A stretch of 64,000 nucleotides of DNA from Lepidonotus clava (Eukaryota; Annelida; Polychaeta; Phyllodocida; Polynoidae), in contig OW387147.1 of the NCBI GenBank assembly GCA_936440205.1, forward strand, positions 24,453,629-24,517,628, read 5' to 3'. Shown here one piece after another: positions 35,190 to 46,903 of this stretch. The position numbers were made by a program, and so were the translations under genes. The notes beneath the pieces were generated by a model. It was not told the origin of the DNA. It was given only the letters and a program-made list of their open reading frames with translations, and ran no database searches. How positions within the stretch are numbered: the stretch's first letter is position 1; each line of letters opens with the position of its first letter.

Positions 35190-35665
35190 TTAATATCACA
35201 TGTCGAACTGATGAAATGGCTATGTTGTCTGTCACTATCATTTTGATATCGATTTTCAATACATTTTGTGTTATAATATTATTTGCTCTATGGTATGTGG
35301 TTGATTTATTACTAATGTCATTAAGCATCACATCCCATGTCGAATTTAAGAAATTTTAAGGGTGGCTACCTTAACGCATTGCCCAGCTGATAAGTATGAA
35401 TTATTCGTACTTATTACGTGGAAAACTGTGGCCCTTAATGGGGGGGGGGGTCCCCAATGTCGCATGTCGAATATTAGAAAATGCCATGTCAACTGTCCCT
35501 TAACCTGTTAACTTTCCATGTCCCATGTCGTCTCTAACATTCTCCTATGTCGAATTTACGAAATAGGTCATGTCATGTAATTAATTCTTTCTTCATGTCA
35601 ATAAGGCTCATGTCGCATGTCGATTTTAAGAAATGATGCTCTACCCGTGTCGAATTTAGGAGTCT
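35190..35665 (+). repeat. Dispersed array of CATGTCGAATTTA motifs
   Basis: CATGTCGAA or close variants, usually followed by TTTA.GAAAT, occur at about 35200, 35337, 35465, 35524, 35551, 35612 and 35650, all in one orientation. Spacing is irregular (about 30-140 bp), so it is a clustered motif rather than a clean tandem repeat. Confidence 0.5.
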
Positions 35666-38006
35666 AGGGCCATAAATCTGCACGGCAGGTAGGGGAATTT
35701 GGGGTGTTGGGTAGGTTTAACTAGAATCGTTACAAACAGGTACGACCAGTCTTTTAACAGGTGAGAAGCAGATCTTCAAACGAACTAAATGAATATTGAA
35801 AGAGAGTCAATTATAGGAAACCGTCGAAACGACAAATAGGGCATCGTACGGGAATAGAAACGTGAGGCAGAAAATGAGAGACGAGTGAGAATCAGTTGTC
35901 AGAGGGAAACAAAATAAAAGAGATTATATAGTTTCAGAAAAAGAAATTGTAATGTGGTATTGATATTTTAAAACACATATTACGTTTCGAACCTTGAAAC
36001 GATGGGGTCTGGTCTCACTTAGGGATGCTGTATTCAAAGGGATATTCAAAGGGATTTTATTATTAAAAGGCAAAATTCGTGCCCTTTTTCAATTTTAGGC
36101 AGTTAGGGTATGTGAAAACAATTATGGCAGAATAATGTACTTGTATTCCACCTACCGATTTTGAGGCTGTCGATTTTGCATTTTATTGTAAAGCAATTCT
36201 AGTAAAATACGCCACGTCTCTACAGAATCATTATTCATATGTCAGAAATCTTCAGCATAATCGTCACGCGGGATATAGGCTCAAGACTGTTCTTGGCACA
36301 AACAATTCACCGTGCAATTAAACTATCCACAACGTCAATGGTTCTGTAATAGTTCGTAGTGTGAACATGGTATGTGGCTACTAGCATCTTCTACCAATTC
36401 CTCGCAGACAGTATCTTGGCGTCTCGGGATATATTTACGACTGTCTGACACGGCAGCTGTGAACCGGGGAAACAGGTAGAATAGTATCTATAGATGTACA
36501 AGGTACAACTGTTCATGTACCAATAACTACGTTGGCTTACTCTACATAGAATTCCATATTCAAGGGAAGATACAGGGTTTAAGAAAGCGGGGATCCACAT
36601 ATAGGCTTACTAGTAAAACACCACGAATACCTGCACATACAATTTTTCTCAATTTGGTTCAACCTTTACATCCATGCAACTATCTTTCCTAAACAAACTT
36701 CAAATCTGTATTAAACATTGCAGGCACATTAAACATTCATCTTATCAAAACGCAGTTGTAATTCAATAAAAGTTCCGTAGTTCAAGATCGCTCAAAATTG
36801 TGCTCAATGTCAATTTCTGTACGTTATATAATCATATCCGGAAGGCATAGAGGCCTATAATATTATATGCTCTTTAATTTGTCTTCCTCCTCTTAACAAC
36901 TCTATTACAGGTTTATCCATGTCGTTGTCTTTCCCTTTTCCCCGGCCCATATCACTTACCAGTTTTCGGAATTAAACCACAGAAGCACACTGCACAGCCA
37001 GGTCATTGATTTAATATGCCACAGTGCGGCTTATTCCTCTGTCTAAAACTGATAACAATTATCATAATGATAACCACATCACATTAATTCAGAGCGTTGC
37101 CATTCCATTTAAGTACACATGCCTTTAAGTAAGCCCTTGATTGCAATGTTTGTTCCATACTGCATAGAAATATATTTGAATAGCGTCGCACAAATAATTA
37201 TATCAAGGGATGGTAATACTGTACAAAAACGTTGTCTAATAATCTTCTTTTTTTATTTTCAATACATAAGGCAGTATAACATGACTACAATTCCATCAAT
37301 GATGTCCTCGACTTTGTGGCGGCGTACTGTTGGATACTGTTGATATTGTCTATTCAGGGTAATGGCAACAAGTGATGTGCTAATAGTAGAGTTCACTTTG
37401 TCTGTCCCATATATCACCTTCTCCAAACAGAGTCTGGGTGGAGTATCAAGTCTGAGACAATTAAGCCACGGCCTTTGTCTGCTGAATGTTTGATTTGGGA
37501 CACCATGGGAGGCTCCAGTCACTATGGCGAAAACGTATAATATGTTTCTGATTCTGGATCTGATGCACAGTTTCAGTGATCTTAAGTATCTCCTGTTATC
37601 TTTGGAAATGACAAGATTGACACATAATGGGTGCATGCATAACAACTTTGTAGGGTTAGATACCTATTCATATTACCTCCATTTCCAAAATAATCTCACG
37701 GTCACTGGAAATACTCTTTTCTTTATACTTCCAATGAAATCAAGAGTTTTGCAAAACCTTCTATACCTGATGATGCGTACGTATGGTATTTCTTAACATG
37801 AGAAAGTTGCTTATGATTGAAACTAAGTTTGGAGTTTTAAATAACACTCTCTAGGCTAGTGTTTTCTAACAGCAGGTCATGATATTATTGGTACTCTGGT
37901 CAATCTGATGACCCTCTCTGACCACACCCACCACACTTGACCCTCCCCCTGACCCTCCCCTAAGCCCAGAGCACCATTGCCATGCATGCAAACAGGTGTC
38001 ATTGCG

Positions 38007-38020
38007 GTTACCATGGTAAC
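38007..38020. promoter_or_regulatory. Palindromic X-box motif
   Basis: GTTACCATGGTAAC, a perfect 14-bp palindrome, in a GC-rich island (37870-38090) that also holds repeated CTGACC/TTGACC half sites. Confidence 0.38.
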
Positions 38021-39105
38021 AACACAAGGGCCAGGGGGTCCGGGTTGTTAGGGGGTCAACCATCTGACCCTCCCTCATGGCCTATCCAGCCATGGCCTAT
38101 AACACACAGAGAGACGGACACATACACAGACATCAATACACCACACCCACCCTCACAATGACTACCCTCACAATGACCAATCATCCTATATGAAGATATT
38201 ATGGACAATTTTCAAACAGGAGTGATTATAATGGTAAAAAAATGGCACATTAATGGTAAAAAAAAAAGGTACATATGAAAGGAATTTATCTCTAATATTT
38301 GCAATTTCTCTGTGACATTGTCAGATCGCAGCTCAGGTCGCGTAGTGTAATACTGCCTTCACCCACCCTACACCCACCCTACACCCTCCAATTCGTCCCC
38401 GCCCTTGCAACCTCCCTCCCTCCCCCTCCAATCACACCCCCTCACTTTCCCCACCCACCACCCCCGCCCATTTTTTTCCCACGTTGCCCGCGGCAAACCG
38501 ACTGACCACACCCAGAGGAGGGGGGATTTCCCTTAACCCTGCGTTTCCCATTTCACCCAGCCGATAACATACCCCATGCAAAAAGCAACATAATGTACAG
38601 ATAGATAAAACCAACAAATCCAAGGTCGCAATAGAAGCCTATGGCTTCACTTCTGAGAGTTTTTGTGAAAGGATATTTTGGCTCTGGTGTTTTTATAAGG
38701 TTTTGGTTTTTGTGTGTGATAGAAATGAAAGACTGACCACTGGGGAAAGGGTTAGGAATGCTGATTGTCTACCACTTATCGGGAGGTTGGAGCACCTGGA
38801 AATGGGAAACGTCCCCTTCGGCCTAAAAGGGTCTGCACCCTTGAGGAAAATCCAAAGGACCCACATGTTGGGGCTATGTGTGGTGTTGGACTGTCACCCC
38901 CTGACCCAAGGAAAACAAGCTCTGATCAAACACATTTGGGATGAATAGAATAAGCTTCAGTTTCCCAACACAAGCATGCCGATCTGTTGATTCTATTTTG
39001 ATACAAAATCTAGAGCATTTTCGGCTAGCCGCGATTTTACCACTGGTATCCATTTATTTTTTTCAGATATACATGGACTAAGGGAAGACTTCATCACTTC
39101 GGGTA
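38021..39105. other. Non-coding DNA
   Basis: C-rich tract at 38358-38490 (repeated CACCCTACACC) and a GC-richer island at about 38740-38910 containing GGGAAACGTCCCC. The plus-strand frame there (81 codons) has no recognisable domain. No exon is supported. Confidence 0.35.
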
Positions 39106-39359
39106 CACTGTAAGAAGTAACTACTGTAAATTTACAGCAAAAGTTGCTGGCAGCAAAGGTTCCAGCAATTTTTGCTGTAAATTTACAGCACTCTATGTAC
39201 TGTAAATTTACAGTATAATGTACTGTTAATTTCCTACGGCAAAATATGCTGTAAATTTACAGCAGACAAAGTGCTGTAAATTTACAGCAAAAGTTGCTGG
39301 CAGCAAAGGTTCCAGCAATTTTTGCTGTAAATTTACAGTACTTGCTGTATTTTTACAGT
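39106..39359. mobile_element. MITE made of GCTGTAAATTTACAGC palindromes
   Basis: Inverted ends ACTGTAA.AA..... ACTGTAAATTTACAGC lie at both sides (left from 39106, right to 39359). The 16-bp palindrome GCTGTAAATTTACAGC or a close form occurs about six times. A segment of about 68 bp (39124-39191) is directly repeated at 39274-39339 and can itself fold (AAAAGTTGCTGG with CCAGCAATTTTT). CACTGTAA ends resemble CACTA/EnSpm-type MITEs, but no target duplication is clear. Confidence 0.6.
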
Positions 39360-40512
39360 AAGCTAAATCAAACATTTTACCATTTTATCTTTATCAATTT
39401 CCTTTCTAGAATCCAACTAAATGTTGGATAAAGGTATAAATCCAACCTCAAACCCAATGTATATTGGATGAGGGATGTATTTATGCTAAGTGCATTAGCA
39501 AATACATGCATGGAATGATGGTATGATGAGGCACTGCCAATCCAACACATGCCTATGAAGTTTTTGTTGTTGTAAAACTAAGGAAGATAATGGCTCGCCA
39601 CATAAAAATGTATAAACACGGCAGTTTTGAGAAGGTTATTCATGAAAAATGAGCATTGTACAATATTTAGTGCGGAACTGCTCCAAGGTATTGAAATTGG
39701 TAAAAGCATTGTTGAGCCTATAAGGAATTGGCCACGGAGGCATTCCATTAATTAAGTACCTATGTATCGATGGGGTTGGGGGAGGTCTTAAATTTTCAAG
39801 AATATGCGAATTTAGTACTTGTTGGAATGCCCAAAACAGGTACACAGACTATTAATTTTGTCTCAAGTGGCAATAGACCCATTGAGAACTTCCCTTCTAC
39901 CATTAAGACTTTACCATGGTAATATTTTATACCTTTTTAGGCATCCTGTAATAAGCCATTCCTTTCAATCCTCTACACAAACCAAAGAAAACAGGGCATA
40001 ATGTATTTCACGCTAAAATTCATATAGATGTACACGCAATTGATTTATATAAGATCAACAACGTATGGACCCTGCCATATGTTCAAAAGCCCTTTACTAT
40101 TGCCCCTCAGGGCAGTAGCACTTTCCTACCGCAGATGGTCTTACCACAGTGAATACCATGCAGATATCAGCCACGTATGTAATCTCAGAGAATGCAAAAT
40201 ACATGTACTTTTGTGGTATTACACAACAATATCAATTCTGATTTTTACAGACAGGTTGATGACCTTGCAGCATTTAGAATACATAATACATAATACGTAA
40301 TTATGGTATAATATGATTTAGCTCCATAAGAATAACGATTTTGAGTTTTTCTTTAATATCTTGTTGAGCACCGTTAAATGATTGTTTAGTACGGTAACAT
40401 CATAATCAAGATAACCCATGGGAACATTATTGTTTTCTAGTTTATTCTTCAGTCATTGCCTGCAGCAGTCCATTGTATTTCATGCTGTATTCTTTGCATA
40501 TTTACAAGAAAC

Positions 40513-40588
40513 AAGTGGCTTCGCCAGGATTCGAATCCACAACCTTTGGGTTTGGAGGTGAGGGTCTTAACCACTACACCATGCACAT
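40513..40588 (-). repeat. tRNA-derived (SINE head) sequence
   Basis: On the minus strand GCATGGTGTAGTGGTTAAGA resembles a tRNA A-box, and GGTTGTGGATTCGAATCC, about 30 nt further on, a B-box. The T-arm has a mismatch and the acceptor ends do not pair, so a functional tRNA gene is unlikely. It is more likely the tRNA-related head of a SINE or a tRNA pseudogene. No poly(A) tail was identified. Confidence 0.5.
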
Positions 40589-41300
40589 GGAGGATGAGGC
40601 TGGAACTAAGAAATGGGGTCATGACCCAATTCGCTGGTTCCCTTGGTCCCCACATTAAAGTGTTTACAAATCCGTAGTACAGATGGACAGGCTGGTCCCC
40701 TATGGAACCGCTGGTTACTGGTGGGACACAGTGTGGACTAATAGGTCTGCATGTGCCGTCGAAGCAACAAAGATTTAGAACAAGTAGGGTAAATACACAC
40801 ATAACTCGCAAGGCACGGAAATACCTGTTTTGTGTCTGTCTCTCTAATATTTCATTCTAAGGCTTCTTTGTGTGATTAAATGATTGGGTGTTTACAGTGT
40901 TCGGCTAGTATGTATATATGATGGAACATAATTAAAGTGAGAAGCAACCCTTCAAATGAAAGGACTATCTTAATGTACTGAATTTTAGATCGAAATGATA
41001 TACTCTTACTGTAGGAGACCTGTAAGTAAGATAATATGTTTTGAGATAAGTCTAGATTTAGAAATCATCAGATCAAACATTTAGCTAATTAGAGGGTAAA
41101 TCAAAAAACATGGGGCACAATTTGTTAACAGATACGATCAAGTAAAGACCAATTGATCCAAGCTTATACATGGTCAAAGAAAAGAATACAAGCGCATTTG
41201 TTCAAAGGTTACCTAAGTTCAAAGGTCAAGTAAGTAAAGTGACCACAAGAGGTCATGACCCCGGGTCGGTGACCACTCAGGTGAGACGAGAGGGCATTAG

Positions 41301-41314
41301 GTTACCATGGTAAC
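41301..41314. promoter_or_regulatory. Palindromic X-box motif
   Basis: GTTACCATGGTAAC, identical to the copy at 38007-38020. The preceding 100 bp carry several AGGTCA/TGACC half sites (AAAGGTCAAG, GAGGTCATGACC, GGTGACC). Confidence 0.38.
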
Positions 41315-44300
41315 ATGTAGCCTAAGGGCATCGACCTGTACCTTACACCCGAGTCAAGAGGCGGAAAAGGAATGTTTAAATTTAGATCAATTTTGCATAA
41401 AGAATTCAAAGAGTTGTCAGCTGTGCTTTGGCTGCTCTTGAGTTTTGTATTGCTAAGCAATTTCGTTTTTTTGTCAGTGCACTGGGAAACTACCGGATTG
41501 GAATATTCAGATTTCTTGGTTTGAAAGCCCGGCGCAGTTTGGACCAATAAACCTCCTTTTACATACCGAAAAATGTGAAGAGTAGTTTTTCAATACAGTG
41601 CCAAATTAAAAGAAGAAAAGGCGAACTGGTTGCAGTATTCATGAAGATAGATTGGAAATCCCTGGTTTCTTTTCATGAATACTGATTTCTAGATGTGTGT
41701 ATGGTATCACAAAAGGTATTTGTGACAAGTGTCAACGTTATCTATCTATTTTTTTTAAGGTGCTGATATACGTTCGTGTTTATTTATTTATTTATTTATT
41801 TATTTTTTTTTTTTAACATATTTTCTATTAATAGCAAGTTCGTTCTGGCGAACTAATATATATTAATAGATATTAGGTTTCAGTAGTTATAAATTGATCT
41901 AAAATGAATAGTTCTCCTGTCTTAACATTTTTAACCTCAACAGAATAATGAAATAGGGCTGAAAATAGCACGTATTGATCTACCAAACATAATTGAATTA
42001 TAAACACTGTTTCCTTTTGTGGATGGAACACAATCTAAACTCTTAACACTATCAAAAAAAATTAAGATTTTTTCAACAATCATGTTTTTTGGCCTCACGC
42101 CAAAATGCTTGTCGGTTGTTTTATATATACATTGTTGTTGTTGTCAAAAACAAATAAATCTGACCTGGACTATTCTGGTAGGAGCGGCGAGCAGCTCGAG
42201 CATCTGTTGACCTCTGAGTCCAGATTAATGAGGCCTAAGCAGAGCAGCTCCCGGCTATTTTTAGCTCAATAAAACGAACACTAAAATAGACAGTGCAACG
42301 TAGCCATCTTTCTGAAATAAGAACACTCCAGGATGAGTGAAATTGTATTAGGAAACTACGCCGCATGTTGTAGATGTTTTTCACAATCCACAAAGTCGAT
42401 AATATTTTTTGTATGTGCTGCAAGCAAATCACAAAACCAATACGGCAGCTGGACTGTTCTTAATTGCCTCTCCCCTGCCAGTCGACAGTCGTTACAATTA
42501 AACACTTAGCGGATGGTTACTTCTTGAAACGGTGAGAGAAAGGTCAAAGTATTAGACGCCAAGTCGCTTAGGCAGTTTAGGCTAGGGTTTAACAGTTTCA
42601 AGAGAAGTTCCAAAACGTCCAGTCGTTTTCCGGGAAATTGCTTCAGTTCTCAAGTGGAGTTGACTTCCTTAACATTAAAGTAGCTGATACGTGAAAAGAG
42701 ACACATCCTGAAGAGACACATGTGAAGTATAAAAAATTAATGTCCCTCTAAAACAGGGACTGAGGGTTTAAGTTAGAGCACAGGGCATTGCTAGCACTTC
42801 CTCTTCCAATTCAACAAAATTGGGTCTGGGCAGATACAGTCTTGCAGATGGTATACAAATCTTAATCTAAAAGCGTTATCTTTGGGAGACAAACCTGTAA
42901 TTACATCAGTACAGTGATTACATGTACCTAAAGCTATTAACATTAATAGACATCATCAAAAGCTACACACTAATCAGGAAGAATTCCTCTCATGTTTGAC
43001 AGTTCGTTTCCTGATAACATTTCGTGTCCTGCTGATATCATTGCAGAAATAGAAGACCGACTATTAGTGCATTTATTTAAGAAATTCAGACTTCTACCAG
43101 TATCACTATACAAAAGGCAGAACTTGCTATAATGAGACACATAAACTTTGTGTGTAATTTAAATAAATAACCATTAGTTGTTTCAGAAATATAATTTTAT
43201 AACAACCTGTAAAAGGAAAACTGTAAAAGGGTTTCTGTGTCTGTGTACTCTAGGTTGGTCCTGAGAAGACCCAAATAAACAGAGTGACATGACACAGCAC
43301 AGGCTGCCCCAATGCAGGCTCTAAATACTGACACCTAAATAACTTATCCAGACACCACCAACCATCTCCAGGGCACCACTGCTTGTCGAATCGAATCTTC
43401 CCTCACATAAATGCTTGATGAAATTTCCTATTCTTTGGCGCAGGAGAATTGTAATGGAAATGGTGAGGTTTGAAGCGCTAGGCTCTCATTCTATACTTCT
43501 ACTTCTACATGGTAACTCAACTGAATTTGGCCTTTACAATTTCGGAATACCCTAAATACTAAATTCAAAGTGTTGATTAAATATGAATACAAAGTATTAT
43601 CACCCAATACACGTTCTCACTGATTCCTGTGAAATATCTAAGTGGAATATAAACCCTTGCCAAACACAAGCAAAATATTCATTTCCATTGCTCTTGTTGG
43701 GGCTTGGAAACCCTAACAGCTCCATTATGTTCTTAGTTGACATAATGATAAAAATGCACTATGTAGTAGTTCATTTAGTGCTGTCTCAGCATAATTGCGG
43801 TGACAAGTGGGCCGCCTGTGGGACTGGCCCTTGGTGACAATGCATGGTGGGGTGGGTGACAGGATGATGGGAGCATAATGAAACATGTCATAGACCAGCA
43901 TACACCAATAGGCTTTAGTGACATTGTAATAAGCATGTAATCTGTATACATCAGTGAGTTCTTCTCATATCCATGACTCCTGAAAGTAATATCGATATTC
44001 AGCGACATTACTTTTCATTCTGGTCGTTTTTATTGGGGGATATCGATAGTTTTCTTGGATGATAGGCTATTTAAACAAATAGATTCAATTGTGTACATCA
44101 ACCGACTCGGAATTACTTTGTAGAAGCGATTTCTCCTGTGTTGATGTTTACTGTTTTTCAACCACCTTCTAAACGAAATAGGGCTTGAAAAGATACATTC
44201 AAACATACCTCATATAATACCTCGGAAATCCCCTTTTCCCCACAAGTGTCAATACGTGAAAATACTTCAAATCCATTGGCCTGTCCATGTAATAAACAAC

Positions 44301-44362
44301 GTTCTGAAAGTATAAACTTTTGTTTCTCATTTAGTTATTATACACTTTAAAATCATTTGAAC
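41315..44362. other. Non-coding DNA
   Basis: AT-rich, with a (TTTA)n/poly(T) tract at 41779-41814 and a GC-richer patch at 43790-43870. No exon, RNA gene or element is supported. Confidence 0.45.
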
Positions 44363-44429
44363 CAGGCCCGTACCCATGGTCTGCTGTGGTGGGGGGGTTG
44401 GCGATGTTCCTTAAGTGGAACTTTTGCTT
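44363..44429. repeat. Left target-site duplication of the LINE (67 bp)
   Basis: The 67-bp sequence from CAGGCCCGTACCCATGG to GGAACTTTTGCTT is identical to 46830-46896 and brackets the LINE. Similarity ends exactly at the LINE junction on one side and diverges on the other. CAGGCCCGTACCCA followed by a G-run resembles the end of a hAT-type repeat, so the target may itself be an older element. Confidence 0.9.
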
Positions 44430-46829
44430 TTTTTTTTTTTTTTTGATAATATTTTTATTTGTCATCTTCAGATCCTATCTGCTCTTCCAGACGTTACAAT
44501 CAATACTCTTGTATATAAGTCATTACATAGTATTATCAATTGTATATATAGTATGGTATTTACAATGAATGATGCATAATATATAAAAGTAATACATAAT
44601 AAATAAGATACTAAGTGGGGTACGGACTATACAATCATTATATTTTGGGATATAGACAACAGTGAGTGCAACACCATGGTTAGATAACCTATTGGTTATT
44701 TGATGTATAAAATTGCATAATTTTCTTTTTAAATTCGAGACTGTTATCTGCAGTTCTCAGATCTCTAGGAATTGTCAGCCACATCTTTGCCCCTCTGTAA
44801 TATGGGGATTTTTTGGCATGTTCAGTTCTTGGCTTTTTTATTCTAAATTGGTACAGAGCTTGATTTCTTGTTATGCGTCCTTGTTTCTTTAGCCAAATAC
44901 CTTTTTCCTTGAACCTATACATGAGATTAAGCAGATGACAATTCCGGCGAGTTTTTAAAGTAGTCAATTTTGATATTTTCAAGAGTTGTTTTCTAGAAAT
45001 ATCTAGGGGACTTTTAATATGATGTACTATACGTAAGGCCTTATATTGTAATTTTTCTAATTTAGAAACCTCTTTCTTCTTACAAGAATCAATCAGAAAG
45101 TCACAGTATTCGAAATAGGGTAATATGGTTTGCTTGTATACTAATAGAGATATCTGGGTACTCAAGCATTTTCTCATTTTCTTCAATTTATAAATTTTCT
45201 GGTAAGCTGTCTTGTACCCATTATCTAGATGTTTTTGAAAATCGAGATTCTTTTCAAACCATACTCCTAAGTATTTGTAACTACTGGTTTCTCTGAGAAT
45301 TTCATTTCCCTTTTTAATTTCAATGTTATGATTATTCTTGTTATTGATCAACATCAATTTTGTTTTGGCAATGTTCATCTTCATGTTATTGTCACAACAC
45401 CATTGGACAACAGATTCAAATGTAGATTGGAGATTTTCTCTCAGTATATCAGCATCTCTATGCGAACTGAATACCACTGCATCGTCAGCGAACAGTAGGA
45501 CTTCGCCATTATGTATGTAATCCACTAAGTCATTTATATAAAAGATAAAAAGCAAAGGCCCTAAGACCGACCCCTGGGGTACCCCATTTTGGACCAATAA
45601 TTCTGTAGATAATAAGGAGTTTACTTTTGTTTTTTGCTTTCTGTTTAACAAATAGTTGGTGAACCAAGTCAAGGCTTGTCCTGTAACTCCACTTAATCGT
45701 AATTTCTGCAACAATCTAACATGTCCCACCATATTAAAAGCCTTGCACATGTCGATGAATATACAACCTACAATCTGATTTTTATCCTTGTGTTCATAAG
45801 CATATTCGGACAAAGTCATGACTGCTTGCATTGTAGATTTACCTGGTTGGAAACCATATTGTTTTTCTGCAATTAGATTATTGCATTCAAAATAATTCAA
45901 TAGTTGCTTATGGATGACTTTCTCTAATATTTTACCCAAAATCGGTAATATAACAATAGGCCTCCAATTTGTCAGCTGCAATGGGTTTCCTTGTTTGGGA
46001 ATAGGCGAAACAATGCCTATTTTCCAATCATCCGGAAAAATTCCCTTGGTAATACAGCTATTCAATAGCGTTAAGATGTATTCAACATCCAATAGAAGGT
46101 AGTCCTTTAATACTGCAGAAGAAATTGCTAAGTGACCTGACGGTTTGTAAATATTAATATCTTTTAACAACTCAGTCAAATCTTCAAGATCAATTGTGTT
46201 TAACTTATCTAAATTATGGTGAGGTAAAGGCCCCTGCAGTTCTTTGTTAGTTACTACCCTCTCATTGATAGACAAATCAGAACCTAGCTCAGCATAATAC
46301 TTATTCATATAATTTGCTAGCTCATCATCAGCGATCAATTGTCCATTCTCATCCTCGATGTTGATTTTCTTATGCGTAACTGCAGTAGGATCGAGTACAT
46401 TTTTCAAATTTCTCCAAAACTTTCTATAATCGTTTTGATTATCAGCCAATACTGATTTAACGTAATCGTTCTTGGCCATTCTGATCTTTTTGTTTATTCT
46501 ATTTTTTGTTATTCTAAACAAAGATAGATTGTTCTGATAGCTCATGCGTAAATGTGCTAACTCATCAGGATCAATTTCATCTTCAAGCTTTTTCCTTAGT
46601 TTTTTAATATTGCGTGAGAAATAATTTCTATCAGAAATTTCTTCTAGAATTTCTAAAGTCAACCATGGTGTATCTTCGTTTCGGACTTTTATGTCCTTAA
46701 CTGGACAGTATTTGTCAAGGTACTTAGTCAACAACTCAATTTTGATGTCCCATTGGGTTTCTGGGTTGTTATTATCAATCAATTCAGACTGATTATTGTC
46801 AGCCATGAATGATTGTAAATTCTCATTCT
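44430..46829 (-). mobile_element. 5'-truncated non-LTR retrotransposon (LINE), Jockey/CR1-like
   Basis: A minus-strand insertion whose 3' end is a poly(A) tail (the T-run after 44429) and whose 5' end abuts the second copy of a 67-bp target duplication. The reading frame is open right up to the 5' junction (46829), beyond its first Met at 46806, so the copy was truncated at insertion between the endonuclease and reverse-transcriptase domains. About 250 bp of 3' untranslated sequence precede the tail. The intact duplication and long open frame indicate recent insertion. Confidence 0.88.
44689..46806 (-). CDS. LINE reverse transcriptase, 705 codons, N-terminally incomplete
   Basis: The frame starts in the linker after the missing endonuclease (WDIKIELLTKYLDKYCPVK). 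The RT domain has NWRPIVILPILGKILEKV, YGFQPGKST, FIDMCKAFNMV (motif A, where most LINEs have AFD), GVPQGSVLGPLLFIFYINDL (about 408-427) and FADDAVVF (439-446, catalytic Asp pair). A basic C-terminal region follows with KLEKLQYKALRIVHHIKSPL, typical of Jockey/CR1-superfamily elements. No RNase H is seen. The Asn in motif A suggests slight decay or a lineage variant. Without its endonuclease this copy is not expected to move. Confidence 0.87.
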   Translation of the reverse strand: MADNNQSELIDNNNPETQWDIKIELLTKYLDKYCPVKDIKVRNEDTPWLTLEILEEISDRNYFSRNIKKLRKKLEDEIDPDELAHLRMSYQNNLSLFRITKNRINKKIRMAKNDYVKSVLADNQNDYRKFWRNLKNVLDPTAVTHKKINIEDENGQLIADDELANYMNKYYAELGSDLSINERVVTNKELQGPLPHHNLDKLNTIDLEDLTELLKDINIYKPSGHLAISSAVLKDYLLLDVEYILTLLNSCITKGIFPDDWKIGIVSPIPKQGNPLQLTNWRPIVILPILGKILEKVIHKQLLNYFECNNLIAEKQYGFQPGKSTMQAVMTLSEYAYEHKDKNQIVGCIFIDMCKAFNMVGHVRLLQKLRLSGVTGQALTWFTNYLLNRKQKTKVNSLLSTELLVQNGVPQGSVLGPLLFIFYINDLVDYIHNGEVLLFADDAVVFSSHRDADILRENLQSTFESVVQWCCDNNMKMNIAKTKLMLINNKNNHNIEIKKGNEILRETSSYKYLGVWFEKNLDFQKHLDNGYKTAYQKIYKLKKMRKCLSTQISLLVYKQTILPYFEYCDFLIDSCKKKEVSKLEKLQYKALRIVHHIKSPLDISRKQLLKISKLTTLKTRRNCHLLNLMYRFKEKGIWLKKQGRITRNQALYQFRIKKPRTEHAKKSPYYRGAKMWLTIPRDLRTADNSLEFKKKIMQFYTSNNQ

Positions 46830-46896
46830 CAGGCCCGTACCCATGGTCTGCTGTGGTGGGGGGGTTGGCGATGTTCCTTAAGTGGAACTTTTGCTT
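46830..46896. repeat. Right target-site duplication of the LINE (67 bp)
   Basis: Exact copy of 44363-44429. The original target continues as ATGATAT into the LTR-element insertion beginning at 46904. Confidence 0.9.
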
Positions 46897-46903
46897 ATGA
46901 TAT

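Noticed and set aside
38703-38948. Coding exon on the plus strand
   Set aside because: 81 codons without similarity to any family I know; looks like another GC-richer non-coding island.
40513-40588. Functional tRNA gene
   Set aside because: A- and B-box-like sequences are present but the T-arm is mismatched and acceptor ends do not pair.
41779-41814. Poly(A) tail of a plus- or minus-strand retroelement
   Set aside because: A (TTTA)n and poly(T) tract with no adjacent element or target duplication.
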